Part shown: in pieces, positions 35,244-48,149 of the stretch | Numbering within the stretch: position 1 is the stretch's first letter | Layout: every line of letters starts with the position of its first letter | Source of the DNA: Theobroma cacao | Taxonomy: Eukaryota > Streptophyta > Magnoliopsida > Malvales > Malvaceae | Reading direction: 5' to 3' | Assembly (NCBI RefSeq): GCF_000208745.1 | Contig: NC_030853.1 | Span: 20,526,058 to 20,590,057 of the forward strand | DNA length: 64,000 bases | Program-made: the position numbers and the translations under genes | The notes under the pieces: generated by a model | Told to the model about the DNA's origin: nothing | The model's input: the letters and a program-made list of their open reading frames with translations, nothing else | Databases searched by the model: none

Positions 35244-38039
35244 ACTCATTTTATTACTTGGTTGGTAAGAATAGGTTTGGAAAAATCAATGAATAAATAA
35301 TAAATTATAACATTTTTTTCATTTAAAATATATTTTTTATAATTTATAAAAATATTAACAAAATTTTAATATGATTATTTATCTTAAATTTTTATTTTTA
35401 AAAAATTATTATGTATAATTTATTTAAATATTAATATGATTATTTTATTTTATTTTTAGATGTTAATATTTTATTTGTAATTTAAACATTATTATGATAA
35501 ATTTATCATTTAAATATTAATATTTTAAAATATTATATTTTTATTTATAATTTAAACATTATTATAATTAAAATATTAAAATTGTATAATAAAACTAGAT
35601 AGAGTTTAGAGAAAATAAAAATGTGGAACTTAGAGAGAGAAGGAAAGAGGCAAGAATGGAAAGAGAGAGAAAGAAAAGGGGAAATATGAGAAGAAAAGAA
35701 AAGATTTAAAAGTCTAATTTTGTAATTTTCAAAAGATAGGTAGGGGCATTTTAGTTTTATAAATTTTAAAGGCTATTCCCTCATGGAATAGCCAATATCA
35801 CGAGAGAGTTGGATTTGGTTAAACCAAGATTTTTTCAAACCAAAGAATAAAAAAGTGGAAGGAGAATAAGGGGGGAATAGCTACCAAACATGCTTGGGGT
35901 GAAGGTCTGAAGGAGTTTGGGGTGAGGGAGAAACAATGTGACAAAAGAAGGGAACGGTCCAAACCAAGCCCAACAGATTTGGGTCCCATTTGATTTGGGT
36001 TTAAACCCATCTGAGTATGCCTTTGACCCATTTTTTTGGGTTATTTAATTTGATTTTTTTAATATTTTTTCTTTGTTTCTATTTCCATTTATAATTATTT
36101 TATTTATTTATTTATTTTCTTTCTTTTGTGCACATATCTAAACTTAAAAAGATTATGCAAAAAGCTATGAATAACAAAAATATATAAAAATAAATTTTTA
36201 ATCATTTCTTCATTTCTTTCTTTATTTTTTATGTGGCTATTTAAACCCATGGAATTATTTCAAAAAATGTAAATTAGGAAATGAAAGATAAAAAAATTTA
36301 GTTAAATAAAAAATTATAATTATTTAGAATAAAAGTTTTAAAAAATAGAATTTTAAGGATAGTGGTAAATTTCTTAAATTTTTCAAAATGACAATAATTA
36401 TGAAAACTTGCCAAAAGTGTTGGAGGTTAGCTCAAAAAAGTATTTTTATTAGAAGTCTCATTTTTAAATAATTATTAAAATATAAAAATAATAAATTATT
36501 AAATATATTAGCTCAATAATAATGCGAAAATATTTAAGAGAGGGATTGCATTGAAGTTCTAAAAATTCTTTTTAACAAAATCAAATTTTCAATGAAAGTA
36601 AACTTGAGGACAAATTTCTCAAATTTGTTTTTACTTTAAAACATGCCAAAAGTAACTTCATAAAGAAATCAGTGAAAAAGCAAATTAAAAACAAGATTTC
36701 CTAACTCTAAAAAGTAAAATGTACGAGTGCAAATAGTGAAGAGTAAAAAGAAAAATTGCACAAACGATTTATTATAAAGGTTAAGCCCTCTCTTTAGGTG
36801 CTTACATTCTCTCCCTTAACTAGTTAAAGTGTTTAAATCCATTATTGAATAAATCAACATAATGCTTTTGAAAGGTTCAAGTACAACCTTGCCTTTTTAA
36901 GGACATGACATAATCTCCCTAACTTTTTAAAGCTAAATTAGAACTTCTATGTTATTCAACATCAAGCACAACCTTGCCTTTACAAGGATATTTGGCACAA
37001 CTTTACATACTGCCTTTTAAAGGTTAAGTTTAGAACTTTTTTCCCCTCTTTTTTACAAGAAAAAGCAAAGATACCTCTAAACGGTGAGTTTTACTAAGTA
37101 AGTAAAATGTTGGAAAAGTATGATTGGTACAAAGATGTATATAAAGAATAAGAATGAAAGCACAAGAATTTGAAGCTCAAAAATAACTTAAAAACTAAGT
37201 GAAAGAATGTAATTTGCTTACGCTAACTTGGTTTCTCTTTCTATTTCTTTTTTTCTTCTTCTTTGGTTTTTTTTTAAGATTTGATTCTTGATGATTTGAT
37301 GTTTTTTTCTTCTATTATAAAGTATTTGCATTTTTTTAAAAAATAATATAAAAAGATTATATATTTTGATTTTTTTATTACGTAACTTTGATTTAGAGTA
37401 ATTTAGGAATTATACAATTATAAAAAAATAAAAAATAAAAAAAAAAAAATTAAAGAAAGAAAATAAAAAATAAAAAAAGAAAAAAAAAAAAATCCTNAGA
37501 AAATAAAAAATACAAAAAATAGAAATAAACAAAAATCCCTGATGATGGAATTTTAAGAAAAGTTGTAAGTGATAATTTCCAAGAAATTCCTAAGTAAGAG
37601 ATTTTTTTTTGAATTCTGTCAAAAGTGTTGGAGTATTCAAAACAAAAAAAGAAAATTTCAATGTAAAAGGATAATAATAATAATAATAATTCTTAGTTTT
37701 CTCCAAAGTGGTGGGAACACTCAAGAAAAGTTTCCAAAACAGTAACAATAAAAACAAATTGATGGACAAACTCAAGAGAAGTTTCTAATAAATAATAAAA
37801 ACTCTTGGTTATGGCCAAAGTGGTGGAAAAACCTAAAAAAAAGTTTAAAAAAAAAATAACAACAACAATGGAATCTCTTAATTTTCATCAAAGTATTGGA
37901 AAAACTCAAAACAAGTTTCTAACAAAAAAATTAATAATTAAAATTCTTAGTTTTCGCTTGAGTGGTAAAAAAATTTAAGAAAAGTTTTTAATATAAAAAT
38001 AATAATAAAAACAAAAAATAAATAATTGAGTAACATAAA
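35244..38039. other. AT-rich intergenic region
   Basis: No gene. A purine-rich tract lies at about 35620-35700. The minus frame 35819-36031 is not supported by any family feature. A long A-rich tract at 37420-37520 contains one undetermined base (37497). Confidence 0.4.
37610..37995. repeat. Degenerate minisatellite, ~90-bp unit
   Basis: About four diverged units, each with a form of 'cttagttttc..caaagtggtggaa' followed by 'actcaagaaaagttt' and an A-rich tail. A related phrase at about 36405-36440 suggests that the array was once longer or is part of a dispersed element. Confidence 0.6.
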
Positions 38040-39830
38040 ATTAAACATCAAATGAAAGCTTATTTATCAAGATTAAAGTTAAGAGAATACATGATTAGTT
38101 GGTACCATTTTTTGAATGGAAGTTATGAGGTGCTAATACCTTCCTCACACATATTCATATTTCCAAACCTAAATTTGTTTTATAGATCGAAATCCTATCC
38201 TTTTTAATGAACTTAAATCAAGAATAAGATCTCATTAAAGATTGATTCAATTAGACGACCAATCACCCCTAAACAATGCGACTCTTCATGTCAAATAGTT
38301 GGGTTTTCAAGCTCAAAAGTTATGGCCGCTTTTATACCATGAAAATTAGGAATAAGGAGATTGCTTATCACATATGGAGTGTCTACATGTGTACACATGT
38401 GAAGTACATTGGGTCAGCTCCTAAATCAAAATTTTAATATATATATATATGCTAATACTTTCCTCACACATAATCATATTAATCATATATTCAAATCTAA
38501 ATCTGTTTTATAGATCAGAATCTATCTTTTTTAATATACCTAAATTAAGTATAGGATCTCATTAGAAAAGATAAATTTAATTAGACTATTAATCACATCT
38601 AAATAAAAAAAATTAATGACAACTTCTCTAATCAAATGATTGAGTTTTCAACTAAAAAAAATTAATGACAACTTCTCTAATCAAATGATTGAGTTTTCAA
38701 CTGTTCGGATGCCATAAAAATTAAGAATATAAAGATTACCTATCACATATGGAATGTGTACATGTGTACACATATAAAGTACATTTGGTCAATTCTTTAA
38801 TTAAAATTTTACTCGTATATATATATTAGATTATATAATATGAAAATATAATTTTTATTAACTATTTAGTTGTGCATAATTTGAAGTCAAGCTGGGCTCT
38901 ACCTTACTTCTTGCTAAACATAGTGGTTACATGTGTATCAGTTTATGTGTGTTTAGTTTGTAAATAGATAGAGTATTTATTCTCTTGTAATAAGTTTTTT
39001 TTTTTATACATTACAATGGGTTTTAAGCATTGTATAAATAAATGTAACTGATTCTCAATTAATCCAAGAATTTAGTTCTCATTTTACTCCCTTTCTGGTA
39101 CTTTTTTTTGTTCTTCTATAGAATTCTTCTTTTCTAGCTTACTATTCCAGATAAATGAAAATGGTATCAAAGCCATCTCGAAGCTAGAATCGAGGTTCAC
39201 ATCATTGAGATTTCAATTTCTTGATTAGTTCGTTTGGTGTTCCTCATTTCTTTCATTTTCTTTTACAATTTATGCTTTATCTATTGTTTCTTTTCTTGTT
39301 TAATCGAAACCCTAAAATGGCATATTCATCAACAAAATCTCAAATTTCACTTGTAGAAAATCCTCTCACCATACTATATTTGTCAAACCCTGCTTTGTAA
39401 AATAATTATAATGTCATTCACATGCTCGATGGAATGTTTGTATATTTAAGAAGTTCGAAAAATCGTTAAAAGACGATATTACCCCTAATGCTACCATTGA
39501 GTCGATTAAGCCTCGAACTAATTCAAATAGGAATTTTAAGGTGAAATTAAGAGTTTTACAGTTCAGGGATGACTCAAAATGGTAATTAGGAGTTCGAGGA
39601 TCAATTCAGAGTCAAATCGAAATTTTCACTATCTAGGGGTAAAATTATAATTTTTCCATCCGCGGACAAAATTTGATATTTTGAGAGAATTTAGATCACA
39701 TTTGACAAATTGGAGAATGGTATGAGTATAAGGGATGAAAAATATATCTATGGGCAATTTTTCAGTTTTTAGGGTAAAAATGTAATTTTTCACTTTACGG
39801 GGGTAAAAGTGTAATTTTTAAAAATTTANC
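38040..39830 (+). repeat. Chimeric LTR-like repeat, copy 1
   Basis: Direct repeat of 61680-64000. It contains two related subunits starting 'ctaatac.ttcctcacaca' (38130 and 38451), then a block from about 38877 that is almost identical to 63247 onward. The block includes a TGGTATCAAAGCC primer-site-like sequence (39162-39174), preceded by an LTR-like stretch with 'gtataaataaatg'. A truncated copia Gag start (MAYSSTKSQ, from about 39318) ends in a stop after about 28 codons. From about 39480 the sequence changes into text typical of gypsy LTRs ('aggggtaaaattataattttt'). An undetermined base lies at 39829. Confidence 0.7.
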
Positions 39831-41247
39831 AATGCAAATGTCATTAAAGCTTAGTACTATATTTTTTTTTTAATTTGAGAAGAAATGCATTTGAGAGAGA
39901 AAATTTAAATTCAATTTGGGTTTTTTTCAAAAGTTGTTTAAAATAAAATTTTTATTAATAGATACATAAATATATATAATTATCATATATATTATAAATA
40001 TTTACTTATTTATTGTAATTGAATGGATGCTTGACAGTTAAATTAAACTTCTTGTGGAGTTCTTGAATTCCAATGCCGTATACAGACTATCAGTTAGGAA
40101 AAAACATGCATTCAGAATTCAAATTACAATGAAGCTATGGATACCCATCAATATTACAATAGAGTTTATAAATACTACGTTTAAAACCCAAATTCCTCTA
40201 TAATTTCATATACGTTTTAATATTGCTTCAAAATCTAGTGGCTAAATTCCCCTGTTGTTTTCCAAATACTAAATCCACCCCTGGCTAGCGGCAGCTGTTC
40301 AGCTTTATCAATGAATCCAAGGAAGTAGCTCCAAATTTTACCATGGAGCCATTTGTTATTACTTAATTATGGCAGATTTGCCCAACTGATTTGTATATAA
40401 TATAGTAAGAAATATTGCTAAATAATTCGACTCATCAGAAGAAGAGAGACAGAAATAATAATATTATTTATAAATAGTACAAATTCCAATAATAAATATT
40501 TAATTCGAATTTACATTTTTTGGGAGGGTTGACTTGAATAAGATTTGAGAAGAAAGTTTAACTTTGGTATATTTTATATTAAAATTTTAAACTTTCTGAT
40601 AAAAGTGATGTTTCATGTTTTCTAATGGAAAAAATAAAATAAATCATGAAAAATATATATAAAAAATAAAAGTATCAAGTGTTCAACAGAAGAAAGAATA
40701 ATTTTAGAATATCTAAAAAAGAAAAAAGGTGTGGGGTGAAAAATCTCATTAACAAAATATACATGTTTTCTTCTTAATTCACCCATATTTCTCACCATTA
40801 ACTCGTGCAAATTTTTATTATATTTTGTCCAGAACTAATCTATAGGTGAGAACTTGTGCCTGACAGCTTGAATCTTCTTTAGGTCCAACAAAGTCATTAC
40901 AAAATTCTCATCAATATGTTGATACTAGGATTGGACCCCCTTTAAGCAAGTATATTAATTAAAATAACGATCAATCTCTAATTTACCATTCAATTTAATC
41001 ATACATTTTTTTAAATTTTGTCATGAATTAACTATATATAGAAACTACTTATCATGACAGTCATCTGTTTCTCATATAAAGGTATCCTTTTACTTTTAGC
41101 CAAGCTGCCAAACCACGCAGGCTCACCTTCTTGTCAACACGACTTAAATGGAAATTGAAAGCCTAAATCAATAATGCTTTTGGTATAACGTTCTGCTTCG
41201 TGAATTTCTCTGTTACCTTGGTTCAAATTTGTTGCAGATGATTGAAA
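39831..41247. other. AT-rich intergenic region upstream of a small gene
   Basis: No gene seen. The last 150 bases before 41248 are less AT-rich and end with an acceptor-like 'tttgttgcag' at 41236, so they may hold a leader intron and promoter of the next gene. Confidence 0.4.
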
Positions 41248-41733
41248 ATGAAGAGTATAGTGGGAAGCAAAATGGCTTCTTTTTTACCTTCTTATGCCAT
41301 AATAAGACCATCTTTCAAGCACTATACTGGACCTCAGGCATTGCAGGTCAGAGCTGAAAGCCGTGGAGATGAAGGTAGTGACTTGTTCATACCAAAGCAG
41401 AGATTTTAAGGTAATTTACATTTCACGTTACTTAGATTTTATGCTTCTGTAACGGCAGGTAGATTAAGCAACAATGTCGATGCGAATCTGGGTGTCCTTA
41501 GAGAAGGGATAGACCAGGTTAAGATCAAGGAGAAACTAGAGAGATGTTGCAGATGCAAGTATGGTTGGAATTATACACCAGGGTATAAGTATAAACTCAA
41601 GAGAGGCTTGGAGATATCGGAATTCTTTGGGCTTGTAAGTTTGGTGGCAGCAACTCTTGGCTTCACCTTCTTTAGTGGCACACTTTTCCTTTACCTTGTT
41701 TCTTTTTTTGTTCATTTGAATCAAGGGTTTTAA
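41248..41733 (+). CDS. Small membrane protein of unknown function, two exons, probably plastid
   Basis: Exon 1 is 41248-41374 and exon 2 is 41459-41733, joined over an 84-base GT/AG intron in phase 1 (..RGDE-G-RLSNN..), coding for 133 residues. An internal Met at 41272 (MASFLPSY) may be the true start. The N-terminus is rich in Ser, basic and hydroxylated residues without acids, as in plastid transit peptides. The middle has the charged stretch VLREGIDQVKIKEKLERCCR with a Cys-rich CCRCKYGWNY motif. The C-terminus is a strongly hydrophobic region, LVSLVAATLGFTFFSGT and following, enough for one or two membrane segments. No named family comes to mind; similar small proteins occur in many plants to my memory. 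The clean splice and strong protein character argue for a real gene. Confidence 0.72.
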
Positions 41734-42782
41734 CCTTGATCAAAAATGGCATAAATAATGACTCATCTGAAATAAAGGAAAGTCATCTAGTTTATCAAAG
41801 TAAATTGCTGTTTGAAAGAATGGTTTTCTCATCTAAGGAGTTCCTCAAGAAAACTTATTTTTACAAGTTTCCTAAGGAAGTCCAATCATCAGAGTTTTAA
41901 TCGTTTGTAAAAATATCCATCCAAAATGAATGCAATTCATAAATAAATGTTGATGATGCATAATGAGTAAAATATTTATTCGTTGTTATTTTTAAGTATT
42001 CATTTTATTTTCAAAAATTATTATTTAATTTAAATTTAATAATTCTACATGTTTTATCTTCTTTTAAATAGTCATATTTTTTATTTTAGAAAAATTTATT
42101 TACTTAAAGTACAATTACTTGAATTAAGGAACATTGAAACATAAAATTAAGACTCTCTCATCATTTCGGTGAAGTTCTAATCAAATTTCTCATTTAGGAA
42201 AATTAACTCGAAATTGTGACTCTTTACATTTTAAGTGAAAAATTCCATGATTGATTTAATTCAAATAAATACATTTAATTCATTAATTTCATGCTAACTA
42301 TTTTAATGAAACATTATAAAATGAAATGCACTAAAAATAAAAAGAAAAAAGCCCCAATAAACTCATTTTTAGTCTACTATTTTTCAAATTATTAGACCTC
42401 CACAAGTTTGGACCCTTTTCCACTTCCTTTTTTGTTTTCTGCTAGACCTCTTTCACTTTCTTCTTTTTCATTAAGCTCTTTCCTCTTGGCTATCCCATAC
42501 TTTTCCTTTCTAGGCTTCACCTTTGGGCAGCCCACCTTCCTTTATCTTTCTTTTTTCTTCTTTCCTTCTTTGCTCTTCTCACTAAAAAAATTAGCCACCC
42601 TTACCATCCCAGATTTTGACTAGGGGTCACCGTCTCCTTCGTAGCTGGCCGTTGCTCACCTGTGTTAGAAAATTTAGCTAAAATCAACAAAAATTCCTCT
42701 CGATCTCTCTTATCTTTTGATGGGATTACTTGTTTTAAAAAAAAAAAACTTTTCGTTTTCTCTTAGATCTAAAAATAGGAGA
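41734..42782. other. Intergenic, AT-rich
   Basis: 3' flank of the small gene, then AT-rich sequence. The frame 42408-42623 is pyrimidine-rich and not supported. The stretch ends at the target duplication of the large Mutator-like element. Confidence 0.45.
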
Positions 42783-42791
42783 TTAAAAAAA

Positions 42792-42902
42792 GAAAAAATT
42801 GTGATAAATGGACCTTTTGATAAGGTGATTTAAAAAATAACCACCCATATCAAGTTATCTGTTTCTAGCCAAAAAGAAGCATGAGCAGACCAAAATGCCC
42901 TT
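42792..42902 (+). repeat. Left terminal inverted repeat of the large MULE
   Basis: Matches the complement of 53420-53524 and both ends of the 54187-55858 element, most clearly in 'tttctagcca' and 'ccaaaatgccct'. Confidence 0.75.
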
Positions 42903-43254
42903 AAAAACATCGTTTTAAATTAAGGTCTCGATATCTCCCTCCCACCAAAGAGAAAATAGAAATAAATAAATGTTCAACTGTTTGAGCTCGCTCATCTTTC
43001 TCTCTCAACACTCTGAACTGTCTCAACTTTGTCAAGTCTCTGTTAAGCACCATCGTCATCAGCTCTCTCAGCTCTCTGAACTATATGAGCTATGTCAACT
43101 CTCTATTGAGCACTATCATCATTTGGCTGTGGTCTATCTCTCGACATCTGGCCATATTATTGTAGATTAACAGACCCTATAGCAAAGATGACATCAAGGT
43201 ATGTTATTGGGTTTATTGCTGCAACACTTAAATTTCTGAAACATTTGGTGTAAA

Positions 43255-43560
43255 TTAAAACATGGATTAGAAACATTGCCCAGAGTTGTTACACGCCATG
43301 CATCTATAACATGTGTTAGTGTTATTTTAGCATGTTACGACATTGGTTATTTTAGGACAGTTCGTGTAATGAGTTAGTAGTTACACTAATTGACGTGTTA
43401 TATGCCATGGGTATTTTAGGCCAGTTCATGTAAGGACACAATAATTATAGTGATTGGCGTGTCAGAGTTGGCGTGCTATAACATTTTACGTTATATGCAT
43501 GGCGTGTTATAACATTTTACGTTATATGCATGGTGTGTTACAACATGATTGACAAATTCT
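43255..43560 (+). repeat. Left subterminal inverted repeat of the large MULE
   Basis: Reads nearly the same as the complement of 51900-52205: 'cgacattggttatttta', 'cagttcgtgtaa', 'gattggcgtgtca' and 'ttggcgtg' follow in the same order on both sides. The inner end has two copies of 'ttacgttatatgcatgg', the unit that is strongly amplified on the right. Confidence 0.8.
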
Positions 43561-43619
43561 AGAACACGGCATGTCATGTAATGTGTTAAATGATTGACAA
43601 ATTATTGTTGTTTTCAAAA

Positions 43620-46600
43620 TTTCAGTGGGGTTTAAATTGTGCAACTTGTGATAAGACACAGTGGTAGTTGGTGGATGGCATTTACAAGGGTGGTGAGTCA
43701 TGAATGCAGGGGATTAGGAGTGATTTGTCGTTTGTGGGATTGATGAAGCTGGTTGAAGATGTTGTTCGGGTAAACTCAAAAATTGACGAGATTAAGTTAC
43801 ATGCATTGATCAGTACACCCGGAGAGCTATCACGGCCAATTATCAAGGACGATGAGGATGTTGCATTAATTCTACTAGAATAGAAGATGTTGCTTTAATT
43901 CTGCTAGAACAGAGGAATGTTCCGACTGTGTATGTCAATATTAAGGGATGCCAAACAAATGTTATGTCACATAAAGAAGTTGAACAACATGGTAATCAGC
44001 TCAATCAAAATGAGATATACAATGCTTCACATATACTACAGCATTCGGTCCGTAACCCACAACAATGGTAATTGACGTATGCACAAGAGTTTGTGCAGCC
44101 TGGTAGACACACGACATTCACAGAACAATTGGTTGCACAATTCTAATCAGGATGTGTATTGAACCAATTAGTTACTTGTGTCCAACAATACAACGATCGA
44201 GTGAAACTATACAGGGTGTAATGGCATTTTCAAATGAGAATGCAACACTTGAGGACAACATTGCGACATTGGAGGGTGACCCTACAACGGTTGAGGATAA
44301 TATTACATCTGATAAGGGAAATGAGGATTCGTTCCTTGTCGGTGAAGATAGATTTGATGACAATTCAGATGATGGGCCTAATGAATGGCATGATGAGAGT
44401 TCAGATGATGATTGGTTTTATGATAGTGACATTCTAATTTGCAATAATGTTAAAGGTGAAACAGAACCTGTTGAAGGTGTTGATGTAGGAGATGTTCAGT
44501 GTGATGACCCCATATACAATAATCCCATCGCTGATGAGAACGGGATTCGTTCTCTTGGTACATTGCTCCATGACAGTAATCAAGAAAGGGGAAATGCAGG
44601 AATATCTCGTATGTGGGTAATTCTAAGTGCAAAAAGGTTTTCTTTCCAAACAATTACAACTGAAGAGTCGACATATGCCGATGATCGCTTATACAAAGGA
44701 AGAATATTTTTCTCGAAGGTCGAGTTGAAATGAGCTTTGAACATGTTGGCTCTAAAAGAGTAATTTGGGATAAAAGTAAAAAAGTCATGTAAAGCTTGTT
44801 ATGAGGTTGGTTGTAAGGACATGGCATGCAAGTTCAGTGTGCGTGCAACGAAGTTACCTGAAGGAGGAGAATATTGGCAAGTTCGGACGTTCCACAAAGT
44901 ACACACGTGTACTGTCAATTATTTGCAAAGGCGATTTGCAACTACGAGTACGAAGATAATTGGTGAGCTTATGTCACACAAGCTTCAAGCTAATGGAGTA
45001 GCATTGAGACCTAAGGACATAATTGGTGAGATGAAGATTCAGTGGGGATTGGAATGCCTGTATGGTAAGGCCTGGTAAGTGAATGAGGATGCGAAGAGGC
45101 TTGTTTTCGGTCCCCTGGAGAAGTCATTTCAACTACTACCCTTGTATTTTTATATGTTGGAACAAGAAAATCTTGGCACAGTCACTATAGTGGCTACTGA
45201 TGAGGCAGAAAGATTCAAATATTATTTTTGGGCACATGGGGCTTGTATTCGGGGGTTTAGGGATGTAATGTGTCCTAAGGTTGCAATTGATGCGACATAT
45301 CTGAAAGGCAGGTTCAAGGGTGTTTCGTTTGTCGCTGTATGCAAAAATGAGAACGAGTGCGTATATCCAGTTGCATTTGGCATCGGCCATGTTGAGGACG
45401 AAGACTCATGGACGTGGTTTCTTAACAAGTTGCGTGATGCGGTTGGTTGTCCTGAAAACACTATGTTCATTTTTTATCAGCATCTCAGCATTAAGAAAGC
45501 AATCTAAAATGCATACCTAGAAACGCACCACAATTTATGCGAGTACCACTTGAAGAAAAACTTTAAAAACAAGTTCAAGTGCAACGACGTTTCTATGATT
45601 TTCACCCCTACTCGAGATTGCTATAAGGTTTCCAATTTCAACAAACATATAAATCAGCTCAAGCAGATTCATGAGGGAGCTCATGCTGACCTTATGAGAA
45701 TAGGGCCTAAGAGATGAGCACGTGCTTGTTCACCGACAAAGTGATACCAAATGATGATATCAAACATTGTGGAATGTGTTAACTCATGCTTGAAGCATGC
45801 AAGACAAATGCCAATCACTGTTTTGATTGAGTTCATTTGAGACATGTTCCAGCGCTGGTTCCATGACCAGTACGAGGAGGTCATCAAGGTGACCATGCCC
45901 CTCAGCCCTTAGGTTGCTAGGTAGTTGAGCAAAGGGTTCAATGATGCACATCGCTTTGTGGTTAAACCTATCAATCGAGTAGAGTTCAAAGTTAAAGACG
46001 AGAAGATGGACGAACTTGTAAACCTGTCTGTGAAGACGTGTTCATGTTGTGAGTTCCAAATAGATTTACTGCCATGCAACCATGCCATTGCAGCAATAAG
46101 GTCAGAATATCTTTATTTCTTATTTGAACCCTAATTGACATAGTATTTACATTGTGCTTGAACATTGAGTTCATTGTATTTTTTAGTAAATGCAAACGTG
46201 AAGCCATTGAATTTTGTGCTGACTACTACAAGACAACCATTTTGGTGGAGGGTTATGCGGGGTCCATTCGTCCGATAGGGCATCTTAGTGAGTGGGACAT
46301 CTCCCCTCATGTGAAACAAATTGTTGTCTTGCTACCATCTTTGCAAGGCGAAGTGATAAGACTTAGGAGGAGAAGGATTCCGTCGACTGATGAAGGCAGT
46401 CGAGTATGAAGATGTTTGCAATGCAAGAGGTACAGGCCTATCCCCATTTGCAGTTCCATCCATAAATCCGACACCATCTCCAAGTCAATTGGCACCTCCA
46501 CGAGTGCGTCGACCGAAAGCATATTCAAGTTGCAGACAAACCAGTCACACACGCAACAACTGTTCAATACGAAGGATCTTGGCGAGGCCAAGCGAGAAGA

Positions 46601-46640
46601 CCTAGGGTGTCTTGTGGATGAAGACAGCTTATTAGCCTAA
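43620..46640 (+). pseudogene. MuDR-type transposase, degenerate
   Basis: Conceptual pieces in order: an N-terminal part at about 43710-43885 (LMKLVEDVVRVNSKIDE); an acidic region at 44152-44733 (DDGPNEWHDESSDDDWF); the MuDR DNA-binding part at 44821-45078 (ACKFSVRATKL .. WQVRTFHKVHTC); and the DDE catalytic domain at 45079-45900, with VAIDATYLKG (first Asp) and VYPVAFGIGHVEDEDSW. The usual second Asp motif is replaced (FYQHLSIK where an SDRH-like form is expected), but the C/H motif CEYHLKKNF and the Glu in IVECVNS remain. A SWIM zinc finger follows at 46020-46110 (CSCCEFQIDLLPCNHA), an intron-like gap, the domain at 46190-46410 and a C-terminal zinc knuckle (CRQTSHTRNNC). In-frame stops at 45076, 45505, 45715 and near 45838, plus frameshifts, make it non-functional. 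Confidence 0.85.
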
Positions 46641-47400
46641 CTAAATGTGTAACCCATGTGTAATACCTTTGTCACAATTTGCTCTTGTAGTATCTTACAT
46701 TCATTCATATTTGGATTTTGTGTTTGTTAGTTTCCTCTTGTAGATGAGTCTTTATTTTTTTTTATTAATTTTATAGATACATTATTTGATTATTCATTTA
46801 ATTTTGTCTGTAGTTTTGAATACTGAATAGACTTGCAAAGTCCCTAAACTGTTACCCCATTTCTCACATTTTATTATGACTTGTATTAAACAATTCATGA
46901 TTTTAATTTAATTCCTTTCTATTTCATTTGATTTAACTTTTTATGTTCTTACAATCAAATCTTTTAAGAGATATAAAATTAATTCATCTAACTTTAGTAG
47001 CTTTCTAAATCCTAATATTCAATTTGTTTTTGTAATTTTTCAATTACAACATTTATTTTATCTTATTAATACCTCCATATAAAACTTTAAGCCAATCACT
47101 TAACAAAAAATAATAATATTGTACAAAAGAGTTTACTTCAAAGGATGCAAGTATAGAAAGAGAAAATTTTTGACTAATGAAAAACATATCATATGAAATT
47201 TAAGATTAAAACATATGACTTGACCAAACAAATTTAAAAAAATGGATGGATCATCCAATCAAATTTCATCTATGAATCATCATAATTATTTTTTATTAAA
47301 TTAAAAAATTTTAAAAATAAAATTGAAATATAAGGACAAATATGAAGGAAAAAATTTATTATGCTAAGCTAATAAAAGAAATGCCACATGGCATTTTTTA
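46641..47400. other. Non-coding spacer inside the large MULE
   Basis: AT-rich sequence after the transposase remnant, without a gene or a clear repeat. Confidence 0.5.
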
Positions 47401-47439
47401 TTATCTGGTGTGAGAGTTGAGATTATGATGTAATTGGTA

Positions 47440-47965
47440 GATGTCAATGACATCTTGTAGAGACACGCTGAGTGGAAGTAGATACTTGGCGTGACACGCT
47501 AAGTGCATGCAGATTTTTGTGGTGACATGCTGACTTCTTTCAGTATTGTGGGGTGACATGGCACGCCCCAATTGTGGTGACACGCTGAGTGGAAGCAGAT
47601 ATTTGGTATGACACGCTAAGTTCCTGCAGATTTCGATGGTGACATGCTGAGTGGAAGCAGATACTTGGCATGACACGTTGAGTGCCTGCAGATTTTGGTG
47701 GTGACATGTTGACTTCTTGCAGTATTATGGGGTGACACAGCATGCCCTAATTGTGGTGACATGTTGAGTGGAAGTAGATACTTGGCGTGACACGTTGAGT
47801 GCCTACAGATTTTGGTGGTGACAAGCTAACTTCTTGCAGTATTGTGGGGTGACACGGCACGCCCTAATTGTGATGACACGTTGAGTGAAAGCAGATACTT
47901 GGCGTGACATGCTGACTTGTTCCAGTATTCAGGGGTGACACTCCATGCCCCAATGGGATGACACG
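47440..47965. repeat. Central tandem array of the large MULE
   Basis: About four to five units of roughly 115-180 bases, built from short modules such as 'gtgacacgctgagtgg', 'aagcagatacttggcgtgac', 'gcctgcagattttggtgg' and 'tgcagtattgtggggtgac'. Each module border carries a gtgacacg or gtgacatg core. Confidence 0.85.
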
Positions 47966-48149
47966 CCACTTGGTACCAGTAATGTATAAAATGTACGAAT
48001 ATTAAAATTAATAAAATTAATTGTATATACAAAAAAAATATATAGACAAGGGTCGATATGTTCAGGGTTTACTCTCACAACTGTTGGAAAAAATTTCTAG
48101 AGCGTATTGGCGACGCATATTTGCAATCATATTATGCTTAACTCTTATC

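Noticed and set aside
35819..36031. 70-codon minus frame
   Set aside because: No family features; sits in repeat-like AT-rich DNA.
46152..46640. Separate small genes at the end of the transposase region
   Set aside because: They are the C-terminal pieces of the broken MuDR transposase in two frames, not independent genes.
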